A stretch of DNA of 64,000 bases from Trichopria drosophilae (taxonomy: Eukaryota; Arthropoda; Insecta; Hymenoptera; Diapriidae), in assembly GCA_030407085.1 (NCBI GenBank), contig CM059585.1:115123501-115187500 (forward strand). Direction: 5' to 3'. The first letter of the stretch is position 1, and every line of letters begins with the position of its first letter. The notes under the pieces were generated by a model, which was not told the DNA's origin, made no database searches, and saw nothing but the letters and a program-made list of their open reading frames with translations. A program made the translations under genes and the position numbers. Positions 12,270 to 23,942 of the stretch are shown in pieces.

Positions 12270-14806
12270 TAGTTAATTTTAATTTTGAAAAAAAATAATG
12301 AACTTAAATGCTGGGATAAACCTTTAAGAAAAACTGAACCACTTAATTAACTTTATGCGGTTAAATGCTGAAAGCTATGAGAACCATTACGAAATAATTA
12401 ATCATTGTTTATTTCTCGACCGTTTTGATAAATACACAAACTATGGATTTGAATAAATAAACTATATGATGGAAATTCTTGGTATCTTAAGGTCTATTTG
12501 TAACTAATAATTTAAGTAAAAATAAATAAATAAATATAAGATCACATATATTGATTCAAGCGAATTTAAAGAAGTAATTCATTCACTGATTATATATTTA
12601 AGTATCTTCTAATTACATTTATTTCTAGATCCTTTATTTGTAAAGATTACACGTTTTTCAGTGTAAAATAATGATTTTTTACATGTGAATTTCTCATTCT
12701 TACCGATATTTTAAATATCTTAAAGTTTTTTCTTCGAAAAAATAATGCCCGATTCATTTGCTCTTGTGCGCTTTACTAACCATTAATAGAGCGCATTTTT
12801 CTTAGAATAATTTTGTTTGTTTAAAATTGTAAGCAATCGAACGGTGATACTTATTTATCAATAAAGGTTGAGGAAACGAATGAAAAATCGATTTTTCCCG
12901 TATCGTTTTGAACTTGTATTAGCAACATGACTCAATAAAAATGTTACATAAATTAATTTTTATATATTTCATTATTTTAAACGATCGTCGCGTTCGTTCG
13001 CATTAGAACAATAGAACGACGCATTGTTTACATTTTTTGATGTTTACGTTCTTGTGTTTATACATTTCATAAACGCGCCGTCACATCGAGAAATAATAAA
13101 ATAATAAATTATTTAATAATGCGGCAAAGAAATGTTATTTTCTAATTCTCCATATGTGAGAATTATATTTATATAAACCGATAAATTATTTGCCCCGCTG
13201 CAATATGCAAAATCAGACATTTTTTCATTATTCATTTTCGGTTGTTTTAGGATAATTTAAAAAATTTAATTATGGTCATATGAGTTTATTGAAAATCAGA
13301 AATTATAAAATATACATGTGTCGATGTAATTCACAATTTTGAACGAAATATTAATAATAAATTTGAAAATATCCATCATACTAATAATTGTATATATTAT
13401 AAAAATTTTGCAAAAAAATTACACACTTTCATGAAAAATCAATCTAATATATTTTTTACTAACGCAAATAAAGGCAATGTTGCTGTTGAGAATTATTACA
13501 AGATAAAAAAACACGTATACATGAATGATTAAATTATGTAAATCAAAAGAGTTTAATACAGAGGCACAAAGAAAATGGTTATATGTCAACAGAGCAGTTG
13601 TTTAAGGTACTTATAGACTTCCAAAAATCGATAAAATAAACAATCCATTGAGAATCATTTCTGCAATTCATTCATCAACGATTAAATAGGCGAAATTTTT
13701 ATCCAACATTTTAAGTAAGGTCTGTAATAATTCCAAATATTGCTTGAAATGTAGTTGGGATTAAAAAAATAAAATTAAATCAAAAGTCATGCTTAATAAT
13801 TCCCTGTTATCTTCTTTTGATGTTGGGTTCATCTCTTTAAAATTAGTTTTACAATCTATTATCAGAAACTGGTAATTCCTGCTTTAACAAAAATTAAAAT
13901 ATCGCAATTTATTGGTGCTTTTACATTATGTTATAATTCTACCCCTTTTCAGTTTCATAATCAAAATTACAAACTTTTGGCCTCACTCTCCAATTACATC
14001 TAATTTAGTCTTAGAATTTTTACAGGATTTGATGTTACCTAAATTGTTGTTGACATTTTAACTTCCCGCAGATAAAAAAGAAGAAATTTAAAAATTTTTA
14101 AATCATTTTAATAAATTTGACATTAGATTACAACTGTTCACATTAGAACTAGAAAACCATTCTTCTATCAATTTGTTAGACATTACCATAATTAAGAATA
14201 TTGGTGGCAATTTGATTACGAACTGGTTCCATATACCAACATGTTGAAGAAGATATTTGCACTATTGTTCATATCACCCTATGAAAAAATCTGAATATCC
14301 TCACAAATATTCTAACCAAAAATGGTCATCCAAAATTATTAGTTAATAAATTAATTAAAAAAAGCATACATTACATTTATAATAGTCTATTTTATAAAAA
14401 ATCTAACTTTGATAACATTATAACAACCTTCAGTTTACCGTACATTGAGGGTTAAAAGTTAAAAAAGTTCTTAAAAATCATAACATCTTTGCAGTTAGTA
14501 TACCTATAAATAATAATATAGGAAGCAGTAAGCCTCTTAAAGATGATTACCTGAAATGAAACAAACATGCATTGTTTATAAAATTCCTTGTAAACATTTC
14601 AACAAAGTTTACATTGGTAAAGCAGGGAGACTATTAGAAAAAATGAACATAAAAAGAATGTACAAGGAAAAGAAGAACACCACTCAGGTTTAACAAAACA
14701 CCGTATAGATATAGCTCATGCTTTGATTGTGAAAAAACAGTTACCTTAGCCAAAGAAATTAACTATAAAAAAAGATTAGAATCAAAAAATTTATTTGTAA
14801 AAAGTC
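12270..14806 (+). mobile_element. Penelope-like element, copy A
   Basis: The sequence from ATTTTGAAAAAAAATAATGAAC (near 12277) to 14090 is paralogous to 19432-19690 plus 20873-20931 plus 23943-25450, which together form copy B, and to 33242-33655 (copy C). The downstream coding relics identify it as Penelope-like. The shared upstream ~1.2 kb is presumably its leader and N-terminal region. Copy A is the only one of the three that keeps the GIY-YIG end. Confidence 0.7.
13612..14800 (+). pseudogene. Penelope-like RT and GIY-YIG endonuclease, decayed
   Basis: Reads YRLPKIDKINNPLRIISAIH (13612), then NSLLSSFDVGFISLKLVLQS (about 13798), the RT palm region, then NITKFDIRLQLFTLELE-like text and LITNWFHIPTCWRRYLHYCS (about 14215), which match the region after the palm in Penelope RTs. 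Near 14380 comes TFSLPYIEG. At 14574 VYKIPCKHFNKVYIGKAGR gives the GIY-YIG nuclease motif. Several stops and frameshifts break it. Copy B ends near 25450, before the endonuclease. Confidence 0.75.
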
Positions 14807-15139
14807 ATGAAAAATTCAGTTAATATCAGATTTGGGATTTCAAACCTCCTATCTAATTATCTTAGCAATTTCGTCCAGGATTATTCGCTTTCTTCAGTCC
14901 CTTTCGCTGCCACACATCACGTAATGCATACGAATTCACATAGTTTAATAGACGTGTTTATAGTTGATTCCAAAGACAAAGTCCTCAATTATTCTCAATC
15001 TTCCGCGCCTTTTGCAGCTGGTCATTACCTAATCCAAATCAATTACAAAATTGATGCCTTTTCTCATAAACAAAAGACCTTTACTTTCCATGATGTTTCA
15101 AATTCTAACAATGAAGAGTTTAATTTAATCGCGATTTAA
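14807..15139 (+). pseudogene. LINE endonuclease (EEP) fragment
   Basis: A 110-residue frame contains SSVPFAATHHVMHTNSHSLI, DVFIVDSKDKVLNYSQSSAP and AGHYLIQINYKI. These align by eye with IIPFASTHHSISSSTWIDH and AAPFVTGHDIILIDYDI of the intact-frame LINE at 21220-23942, that is, with the C-terminal half of its endonuclease domain. No RT follows, so it is a short dead fragment of a related LINE, directly abutting the Penelope-like relic. Confidence 0.7.
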
Positions 15140-15144
15140 TAGTA

Positions 15145-15260
15145 TTTTTAGATACTAGTGCGTAAAATCGAATTCTTACGCACGCGTGCCGAACGATATT
15201 TTTCGATATACTATGCGTAAAATTTGTGCGCCGGTTTTTGTGGGTCAAATATGATGTCAC
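15145..15260. repeat. Short dispersed repeat, GTGCCGAAC...ATTTTTCGA family
   Basis: Contains GCGTGCCGAACGATATTTTTCG with flanking GTGCGTAAAA words. The same core, GTGCCGAACCATATTTTTCGA, is at 25615-25640, and CGAAAAATATCATACGGCAC occurs on the other strand at 61600. It is probably one family of small non-coding elements; the ends are not defined. Confidence 0.4.
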
Positions 15261-15673
15261 GCACGTGTGATGACCGCGGCGCACGAGTGCCGTTATTCAA
15301 ATGAATTAAAATAAAGGAAGACAATTTCTTTGTTATTACGGTCATATGTATATATTGAAAATTAAAAGTTAATGATACGTCTGGGTGATATAGATGCATC
15401 ACCCTCGTAGGTAATCTGTATGACCAATTTTACAAAAATGTTTTCCATGTGCGGAAAGTACAATGTAATAATCATATGATAATTAAAAAAACATATAAAA
15501 AGAAACTAAAAATACACATAATTAAATATAATAAAAAATTACAAAGTTCTGAATATATTATCACAAATAGGTGGATCATAGATTTTCATACAAAAAAAAA
15601 GAAATATCAAAATAGCATTTTTCGATACAAGGACTAAAATCTTACCTTAAAATCTTATATTATTTTATGTAAC

Positions 15674-15830
15674 TCCGCACGATTTCCTCGTTTTATCATG
15701 CACGATTTCCGCGTTTTATCGTGCACGATTTGCGTACACTAAGTACCACTTTATGGTACACGATGAAAAGAGTACAATAAAGTGCCTTAAAACGTACTAG
15801 TACAATAAAGTGCCCGTATACGTACTCTAT
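15674..15830 (+). repeat. Two short tandem repeats
   Basis: At 15676-15740 a ~24-bp unit GCACGATTTCCNCGTTTTAT is present about three times. At 15770-15830 a ~28-bp unit with AGTACAATAAAGTGCC is present twice, each ending in an ACGTACT word. They lie together in a stretch of otherwise unremarkable DNA. Confidence 0.6.
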
Positions 15831-16149
15831 TCGAGCTACAGCGTCCAAAAACGTATGCTAACCATGCGTCTATATTACGTATATTTCTAATGTAGTCTAG
15901 TACCAGGGAATTTTTTAAGCATTCTCAGATTAAATTGGAATTTTTCCATTGAAATTCAATTTGTAAAAATTGATACAAAACCCATGACCCTTTTCGGGAT
16001 TCGCATGCGCCCGTACGGTTGAAAGCGGATGCTCATTTTCATTTCACATCATTTCAAATTGTCCAGGGGGGGCTGCGCCCCCGAACCCTCTGCTGCCCCT
16101 CCCCCTCCCCTCGCTACTCTAGCCATAGCAGCCAGCAATGATTTTTATT

Positions 16150-16370
16150 TTTGGTACCACTAGTCAGTACTGTGTCAGTACTCAATCAGTACTGACGGTC
16201 AGTACATGTTCACGATTGCTATACTCCGTCCGTCAGTTAGTACTAAACAGCTTTAAATGCCGGTGTTGGCCAGTGCCACCCCAGTACTGACGGTCAATAC
16301 TGCAACTCAGGCAGTCAGTATTGTGGCAGTTTCATGCCGATACTATGTTGGTACTAATATCGAGCTAGGT
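16150..16370. repeat. Cluster of AGTACT / GTACTGA words
   Basis: The words CAGTACTG, CAGTACTC, AGTACTGACGGTCAGTAC and AGTACTAA recur through about 200 bp, and one copy (16189-16206) is an imperfect palindrome around GACGGTC. Preceded by a G/C-rich patch (16066-16125, AGGGGGGGCTGCGCCCCC). No gene is evident. Confidence 0.45.
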
Positions 16371-16524
16371 CGCATTTGCAAATTAATTTTTTAATGTTAT
16401 TGCGCGACAAGAGTATTTTACTATCTAATTGATGATTTTAGTCACTGATTCCGAACGCAGTACATATGTTACATGTATGCAAATAAATATACTATTAGAT
16501 TATCATTTAATCTATAACCAGTAG

Positions 16525-17075
16525 AAATGGCATACGTGAATTAATCATTCAAAAATGTAGTTTTTTTTTAACAATGTTTTAATTATTTTTTAGATAGTTC
16601 TGCAATTTGAAAACGTATGCCGATCATTATATTAATCTTATAAAATTTATGATACATTTTCTTCCGAGTACGAATTAATTGTTCCATGTTATTACAAAAA
16701 AACGTTCAGTTTCAAAAATCACCACAAGCACATGTGTACGCTGAAATCGTATGCAAAGTTACTTTTCGTGATTTTCATAGCAGCAGACAGAAGATTGTGA
16801 AATGGCATACACGAAGCCATTGTTCGAAATGCACATTTTTTTTGCAGGATGAAATAAAATCGTATGCAAATTAGTTCTTGCTGGGTACTTTCTAATAAAG
16901 TTTAAGAATAAAATTTGGCATACGCTAACACATCGTTCAAAAACACAAGTTTTTGTTACAAACAGTTATTACGTTTGCAACACCGCTCTGCAGTCGAATG
17001 TGGATTAATTATTCGCTTAAAGTTCATGAAATACCCATACAACTTCCCCATTTAATTTGCATACGCGAAGAAATC
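16525..17075. repeat. Degenerate satellite with alternating GGCATACG / CGTATGC
   Basis: GGCATACG-like words occur near 16528, 16804, 16917 and 17060, and CGTATGC near 16612, 16748 and 16860, so the motif alternates in orientation every ~60-130 bp, with poly-T stretches between. This looks like an old array of a palindromic unit. Confidence 0.4.
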
Positions 17076-17097
17076 AGTCACACTTTTTGGTCACTAA

Positions 17098-17185
17098 CTC
17101 CTGGTCTATAAACGGTAGGTCCCGTCGCGATTTACTCCCATTCGGGTTCACAAAAGTCGACATAAAATAATATAAAAAAAAAGTT
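17098..17185 (+). mobile_element. SINE, 3' fragment
   Basis: The text from GGTCTATAAACGGTAGGTCCC to the poly-A rich end (GACATAAAATAATATAAAAA) matches the 3' half of the tRNA-derived SINEs at 27381-27609 and 34936-35162. The tRNA-like head is absent, as expected for 5'-truncated retrotransposition. Confidence 0.7.
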
Positions 17186-17369
17186 CCAATTCTCTATCTC
17201 GGGACAATTCCCAAGAACGATCAAAGGCTTCATTTACAGGAGATAAGTTGATGTGGTTTTGAAAACGACAAAGCTCATTCGTAAGGTGGGATGATTGCCG
17301 AATATTTTACTGGTAGAGCCTGTGCAAAGGTACCCGACGTATCCAGAATTTTCTTTGCAGACGATTTTC

Positions 17370-17430
17370 AAAATCTGATTTCAGATTTGTAATTAGCAAA
17401 CTTCCGAGTAACAATTTTCAACTGTTTTCC
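17370..17430 (-). repeat. Minisatellite unit fragment
   Basis: TTTCAAAATCTGATTTCAGA followed by TTTGTAATTAGC and CCGAGTAACAATTTTCAAC matches one minus-strand unit of the ~121-bp minisatellite, with the C-rich middle deleted. Confidence 0.5.
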
Positions 17431-17719
17431 GAATAAAGAAAAATGTATACCGCAAAGGGTTAAGGGGGTTCAAAAGTGATTCGAAGGTAAGGTAAAAAAT
17501 TTCACTTACAAGCGTAAATTAAAGATGACTGAATAATATTTTTAAAAGTCGAGATCTGTACAGGCAATAACAATTTATTATAGTAATGTAGTAATTTATT
17601 ACATCATAACTCATATAGTGACATGACATTAAAAAAAAAATAAATCTGAGATTTTCGTGTGTTTTTTTCAAAATCTACTATAATCTAAGAATTAAATAAA
17701 ATTATTTACGTGATTACAG

Positions 17720-18175
17720 ATGGTGGGGGTAAACTCACTGTTGATCGTATTCTCCGCGATTTAGAGTTACGAAGCGCCGAGAATATTCCGAAAGTAGTAA
17801 GGGATACGGAATTATGTGTCGGATTAGGTAAATATATTTTTATTAATAAAAGTTTTGTCATAAATCACTTTACATTATAAAAGAGAATATTCAATCTGCA
17901 GAGTTATCTGCAGAGTTATCTGCGTAGTACGCAGATTTTATAAATTTTATTTCCCTTTATAAAGATCGAATTCCGTAATCTTTATTAAAAATGTGAATAA
18001 ATGCGCGTTCTTTTTACTGTAACATATATAATTCTATGAATAAAATATACAAATAATTTTCATATACTTCCGTGCTTTCTTTTTAGCAAACAACAAGATC
18101 GATTGGTGTGAAGTAGCTTATACATTCCAGACGTGTTTTGTGGATCAATCAATGAAATCGGACAATGAAAGATAA
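17720..18175 (+). CDS. Odorant-binding protein, last two coding exons (partial)
   Basis: Exon 17720-17827 follows an acceptor (GATTACAG) and encodes GGGKLTVDRILRDLELRSAE then IPKVVRDTELCVGL; it ends one base into a codon at a GTAAAT donor. Exon 18087-18175 follows TTTTTTAG and encodes the rest, ANNKIDWCEVAYTFQTCFVD to a TAA stop. The last three OBP cysteines are present: C4, ten residues, C5, then exactly eight residues to C6. OBPs are secreted carriers of small hydrophobic ligands in sensillum lymph and other fluids. The final intron is phase 1, as in the complete gene at 37.8-48.1 kb. Upstream exons with the signal peptide and C1-C3 were not found; they may lie beyond the repeats to the left, or be lost. 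AATAAA follows near 18336. Confidence 0.75.
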
Positions 18176-19185
18176 TTGATATTGTTAATCAGCTTCACCA
18201 TTTTGTAGAACCAAATTTTCATTTATATAGAATAACATTATAACAAAAATAATAATAGTCATTAGAATTTCATTACGTTCACTTTCTTAATCATGAGATA
18301 TTTCATTATGTTCATTAAGAATAATTCAAAATAAATAAAGTTGTAAACAAAAAAAAAATATAAAATGATTGCCCATTTTTATCAACATTCTCATTATACT
18401 TACTGTGGTTTATTGAAACTCATCATGAAAAAAAAGAAAAATTGATGAAGAACTATAGCAAAATTTTTAAAACATTTCATATTCGATAGCCAGAGCTCAG
18501 GAAACTACGCGTATATTTGGTTTCTTTTATGTGGCAAAACCATTACGTTGCTTACTTGCAGTATACTGATAAAGAGTTTGTACGTGCTTAAACCTGAATC
18601 ATCTTATATTGATCATATTCACTGTTAAAAGGAAACACGTCAAATTTAATGAGCATGTGCTAGACCTTAAAATAATGTACACAAAAAATATCATTTATAA
18701 TTTTAGATAACTTTTGGAACAATGAAAAAAAACGTATGTTCTTTACGTACGAAATGAATAATGGAAATGTTATTCAACAGAAAATGTAATTTTTATACTA
18801 TTACAATAATACATGCACGGTTTTATGCTTATAGTTAAAGGGTGCTTTCATTACTTATTAACCTGTAACCTACCACGCTCATCACGGTTGGGGACTGATC
18901 TTCTGGTATTTTAAACTTTTCAAATCTGACGTTAACAGAAGTGTTATTATTTTGATTAATAACATAACATTCTATTTCTTTTCATGCTATTTTTTCTATT
19001 TCTGTAACAGCTTTTCATTATGGGTTACATCACTCTACAGAGTATATAAAAATCAAAATATTTTTTAGAAATCCCTTTCTTTTTTGGCTTAAAAACACCC
19101 AAGAATTTTTGTAAGTAAAATACAACAATGTTTATAAACCATAACTATGTACTTTATTGACTGAGTTGTATTTTAGTGCGACGAA
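18176..19185. other. No recognisable gene
   Basis: 3' flank of the partial OBP gene, AT-rich, no long open frame and no repeat family I recognise. Confidence 0.4.
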
Positions 19186-19431
19186 TCAGGCCATAGGTCA
19201 TAGTTGTTAATCAATTTCAATTTCCATATATATATATATATATAAGAAACTCTATATTGTTGTAACATATCTATCGAAGCCACTTGGACATAAATATGAT
19301 TGGACCCCCAAATATCGATATAATTTTATAATATAATTGAAAGCTGTTAGTAAACTAGTCGAATAGCCGAGTCCCCACTGGGTCGAAGTTTCTGAGAGAG
19401 CGCAGCGAGCGAGGCACCAAGCCAACACTAG
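19186..19431 (+). mobile_element. Helitron-like non-autonomous element, copy 1
   Basis: Begins TCAGGCCATAGGTCATAG after an A and ends GCGAGGCACCAAGCCAACACTAG before a T. Three other places share the end sequence with CTAG next to T (30982, 44365, 47956). A small hairpin, AGCG...CGCT in other copies, lies about ten bases before CTAG. TC start, CTAG end, terminal hairpin and A/T target are Helitron features, but no Rep/helicase is present, so the class is an inference. An (AT)n run lies inside. Confidence 0.45.
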
Positions 19432-19690
19432 TTTTAATTTTGAAAAAAAAATAATGAACTTAAAGCCTTCTTAAACCTTTAAGAAAAATTGAACCACGTT
19501 ATTAACTTTATGCGGTTAAATGCTGAACGCCACGAGAACCATTATGAAATCATTTATCATTTTCAATTAATCATTGATAAATACACAAACTATGAATTTG
19601 AATAAATAAACTATATGATGGAAACTCTTGGTATCTTTCGTTCTATTTGTAAATAATAATTTAAGTAAAAATAAATAAATAAATAAATAT

Positions 19691-20872
19691 GGACATATCT
19701 CTAGAACTTTTAAACTTTGGGGTAAATGAATTTTTATTTTTATTTTTAAAGGTACATGCTTTAAATTAATTGTATTGTTTTCAGTATCTATCAAATAACA
19801 TAAAACACCCGGCGTTACTCATTTTTAAGCTTCGTCATATGCTACTTTGATTAAAATGGCCAAAAAATTATTTTTCATTTTTTATTTTTAATGCCTTATA
19901 CAAAAACGACTTAACACAGGTATTCATATAAAAACTGTCTAATTTCTGCGTAATCTTGAATTTTTTGGGTGTATTTAGTGTTCGCGTAAAACGCTTAAAT
20001 TATCAAACAAATAAAAAGCTACACAGAAATTAATCAGTTGTTATATGAAAACAGTTCCGAATTTTATCGACACGTACTTCCTAAGATAAAAAATAAAAAC
20101 TAAAAAACAAATTGTTTGCCATTATGATACCTTAAAAATCATAGAAATAAATATGTAAAATCATATTATCAGTTGTGTTTTATGGCTTCTAGAGCAGGAA
20201 TGCAGTTAACAAATTTCCCGTATACTCATCTATTATAAAAGAAGAGTTCAAAGCCTTTAAAAGGTACATTCAGCATGTGCCAATAAATTATGTACATTTT
20301 TCTGACGAATCACGTTTCAACTTTCCATATTTGAGGGCTCTAAACTTATGAAGTACATGCAGCACACGTTTCTACCGGTGCTTAAACCACTCCTTATTAT
20401 TCACGGAATAACAAAATATTAATATAGTCGCATTTAATGTGTCGTTACAACAGTTACAGCAGTCGAATTACGAAAAAGTTCAGTTTTAAAAAAAGTTATC
20501 TCCCAACTTTGAGTGTTCCTCCTTTCATTTTTACGAAAGGCACATCCTTTTTGTCATGATTTTTCACTTCCATATAATCTGAACTACTTATACTGTGAGC
20601 ACGAAAGCACACAAAGCTTCATTAAAAAAGGATTATTGTGAGTATTGAAAAAAATCATAATTGTCGCGCATAAGAAACTGTCAAATTCGACAATTGCGAA
20701 TTCGGGGTTTAATTCGTTCGTGAATCTAATGTCGAACACTCGCTAGGGACACATAAGAGGCACTATAATCTGCCAAAATATGATGTTACATATTTATTTC
20801 TATGATTTTTAAGGTATCATAATGGATGTCATGTTAAAGTTTAAAAGTTCTGGAGATATGCCCATATATAGT
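19691..20872. mobile_element. Foldback element inside Penelope-like copy B
   Basis: The left end GGACATATCTCTAGAACTTT and the right end (reverse complement GGGCATATCTCCAGAACTTT) are inverted repeats, and a second pair, ATTATGATACCTTAAAAATC (20120) and its complement (20800), extends the arms. Copy A has none of it at the same position, so it is an insertion. The right part (20655-20872) recurs at 33028-33240. Confidence 0.55.
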
Positions 20873-20931
20873 TCACATATATTGATTCAAGCGAATTTAA
20901 AAAAGTAATTCATTAACTGGTTATATATTTA

Positions 20932-23900
20932 GTTAGTTAGTTAGTTAGTTTCGTTTATTAATGGCACGGGATTTCAAGTCCCTTTAGCCAACCATACAAA
21001 GCGTACATAATAGTGTTTACAATAATGAAAAAAAGTAGTATAAACGCAAATGATGAATACATATAAAGAAATAGAGTGTAGCTTAACTTAAGGTTAGATG
21101 GATAATAATAATAATAAATTTATGTTAACACGGCGAGAATATATACCGCAACTAAGTAGTACATTATAACGCAAATATAATATAATAACAGAACTTAACA
21201 CTAGTCTAAATAACACAAGTTAGTGCGCCAATAGCACATTACGGCCCGACATATCAGCTTCCAATAGATACTCATAGAGTCTACTCTTAAAGGACTGTAG
21301 TGTGGCGCTAACTGTTATGTTATGAGGAAGTGAGTTCCATAATCTACTAGATGTAACGATAAATGAGTTATCAAATTCAGATGTACGATGGACGGGGATT
21401 CCCAAAGCAGCCCCTCCCGGCCGGAGCTCACGAGAGACGATATCACTGCGCCAGAGGTAACGTTGGTAGAGATAAAGTGGTTTCTTATTGTGGATAATCT
21501 GATAAGTCAGGCAACCAATCATAAGAATTCTGCGGTTTGTGGCAGTTAGCCAGCCAAGTTTACGACGATAACAAGTAATATGTTCGAATTTCCGTACCCG
21601 AAAAATAAAACGTATACAAGCATTTGACATTCGTTCGATTTTAAGTCTTTGGGTGGTATCAACAGCATTGTAAACCGCGGCACAATAATCAAAAAAAGGA
21701 AGAATCAGTGATGTTATTAGTTGGCGTCGTAGTTTTTCGGATAATGCCTTCTGGCTAGAATATAGCTGTCGTAGCGAACCGTACACTTTACGGGACAACT
21801 GCGCTATATGTTCTCCCCATGATAGTGTTGGGTCGAAGTATAATCCAAGATTTTTGACGGTAACAGCCCAAGGCAGTGATTGTCCGAGAATAGCAATTTG
21901 AGGGAAGGTGTTAATGTCTATTCGGTTGATGTTTCGTGAGCTGCCTATTATCATAGCCTTAGTTTTGTTAACATTGACATTGAGGTTATTCCTCTCAACC
22001 CAATCAGCGAACAGTTGCACGTCAGATGTGATTCTCTGCACTCCTAAGTCCATTTCATCCGGACGACATTTTAAGAATATTTGGGTATCATCTGCAAATA
22101 TAGCATGACTGGAATGCTGAAAAATAGAGGGCAAATCATTGATGAACATCGTGAAGAGGAGAGGACCAAGAACCGAGCCTTGGGGTACTCCAGCTCTCAC
22201 TGGTAACCATGATGATGTGGTTCCATTTGGACCGCGAACTGCCTGCACACGTCCCCCAAGATAAGATGCGAACCATCTGATCACGGAGATGGAGAAACCA
22301 GCATCCTTCATCTTGTTAAGCAGAAGTACGTGGTCAACCGTGTCAAACGCTTTGCTGATGTCGAAGAGCACCAACATTACAATCATACCCTCATCTATGG
22401 CTGAGCGAATTTCATCAGTGACGAACAGTAGGGCAGTCTGTGTGCTATGGAGTTTACGAAATCCGGATTGGAATGGGTCAAACCAATTTCGGCCATTTAA
22501 AAATTCAATAACCTGCTCATGAACAATTCGTTCCAAAATTTTAGAGGGCATGCACAGGATCGAAATCAGTCGATAATCCGAAGGACCCACGGGCAATTTC
22601 ACTTTTTTAATGGGTGTCAACAAGGCATGTTTCCATAACGAAGGGAAAGATGATGTCTGTAGTGACTGGTTAAGTAAATGCAGCAAGTAAGGGAAAATTG
22701 CCGGTAGGCATTTCAGCAGGAACGAACGAGATAGTTCGTCGACACCTTTGGCTTCAGATGATATGAGCATGAAATGACGCCACAATACCTCCGGAGTAAT
22801 GTAGGCAAAATGTAATGTATCATCTGAGAAGTCCGGGTAAAGAACAGGCAGAGTGAGATCAGTGGTTAATACAACGATCGAATGTTTGGATAACGATGTA
22901 GAATACATATTAATTTCATCAACAGTAAAACATAAAGGTTCAACGTCGATTTTAGTTTTAACGAGGCCCATTCTGCGTAGCTCACTCCATAGTCTTTTAG
23001 AGCCAGATATTCCCATAAGTCTAGAGGCGTAGTAATTATCTCTCATCGAAGATATTAATTGCCTGTATATCTTTCGGTATGAGTTTAGCCGTGTTTTAAT
23101 CTGGGGGTCCCGCGTACGTCTAGCTGCTGTTATCAACGAATAATAATATGTACGCATCCTAAGCAAGTCATCTGAAAACCAAGGGGTACGTGATACTGCA
23201 GGCCGGAAAGAGTGCAAAGGAGCATGAATATTAAGTGCATTCTGTAGTGTACGAGTGAAAAAATTGCATGACTCATCAATGTCGGAAAACGAGAGAAAAG
23301 CTGCCCAATCGATATCATCGAGATCGGCCAACAAGTTGTTTATACTGATCCTAATGTAATTCCTGCAGGTGATAGCGCCTTCGGCTTCAATCTGTACCTT
23401 GATATCATAATCAATAAGTATTATGTCGTGGCCAGTAACAAATGGAGCGGCCATTTGATCATGTCGAGTCACCTTAGCAGAGTCTAGCACTAAACAGTGG
23501 TCAATCCATGTACTAGAAGAAATACTGTGATGGGTCGAAGCGAAAGGAATAATGGAAAGGCCGCTGTTAGTTGCAAACTCAAGAAGATGCGATGTGGCCG
23601 AGTTTGTTTTGTTCAGATCTATGTTCAGTTCTCCAAATATTATAACGTGTTCGTATGCGTGACTATATCTCATAAGCGAATCCTCCAATTTAGTAAAGTA
23701 AGATGCGGCAGGAGCTCTATAGATGACAGATAGCAAGATTTTTGTGCTATGGTCTATCCTTAAATCTATAAGCATATATTCAGGCTCATTTAAGACATAT
23801 TCAGATGTTGATAAGATAGTAGGTCTAAAAGAACTATGAATGTATGCAGCAACACCACCTCCGCGTTTCCCCTGTCTGTCATTTCTAAGTAACACATAAT

Positions 23901-23942
23901 TATTTAATTTAAACTGATCATCGGAATGGGATACATTGAACC
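20932..23942 (-). mobile_element. Young LINE, 5'-truncated, with 7-bp target-site duplication
   Basis: ATATTTA flanks both sides (20925-20931 and 23943-23949); paralogous empty sites at 12590 and 33290 read TATATATTTAAGTAT without the insert. On the minus strand the element ends in a (TAAC)n-type tail (GTTAGTTAG repeats on the plus strand at 20932-20952), and its ORF stays open to the truncation point. The ~270 bp from 20950 to 21219 is the 3' UTR. Confidence 0.85.
21220..23942 (-). CDS. LINE ORF2: endonuclease and reverse transcriptase
   Basis: One open frame of ~900 residues without stops. The partial EEP endonuclease has GGGVAAYIHSSF, then FGELNIDLNK (GDFNID position) and STWIDHCLVL. The RT follows: PIKKVKLPVGPSDYRLISIL, LVLFDISKAFDTVDHVLLLN, GVPQGSVLGPLLFTMFINDL and the catalytic HAIFADDTQIFLK near 22100. 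A C-terminal domain ends in SSRLWNSLPHNITVSATLQS. The layout fits the Jockey/CR1 group; I do not assign a clade. The first ~100 endonuclease residues are missing because of 5' truncation, so this copy probably cannot move itself. Codons upstream of 23895 (SHSDDQFKLNNYV) are still coding. Confidence 0.85.

Noticed and set aside
17361..17400. Missing OBP exon 3 (GCAGACGA followed by a D.FQNL-like frame)
   Set aside because: The following text is a minisatellite unit and the frame stops at once; the similarity to the real exon 3 start is a few bases.
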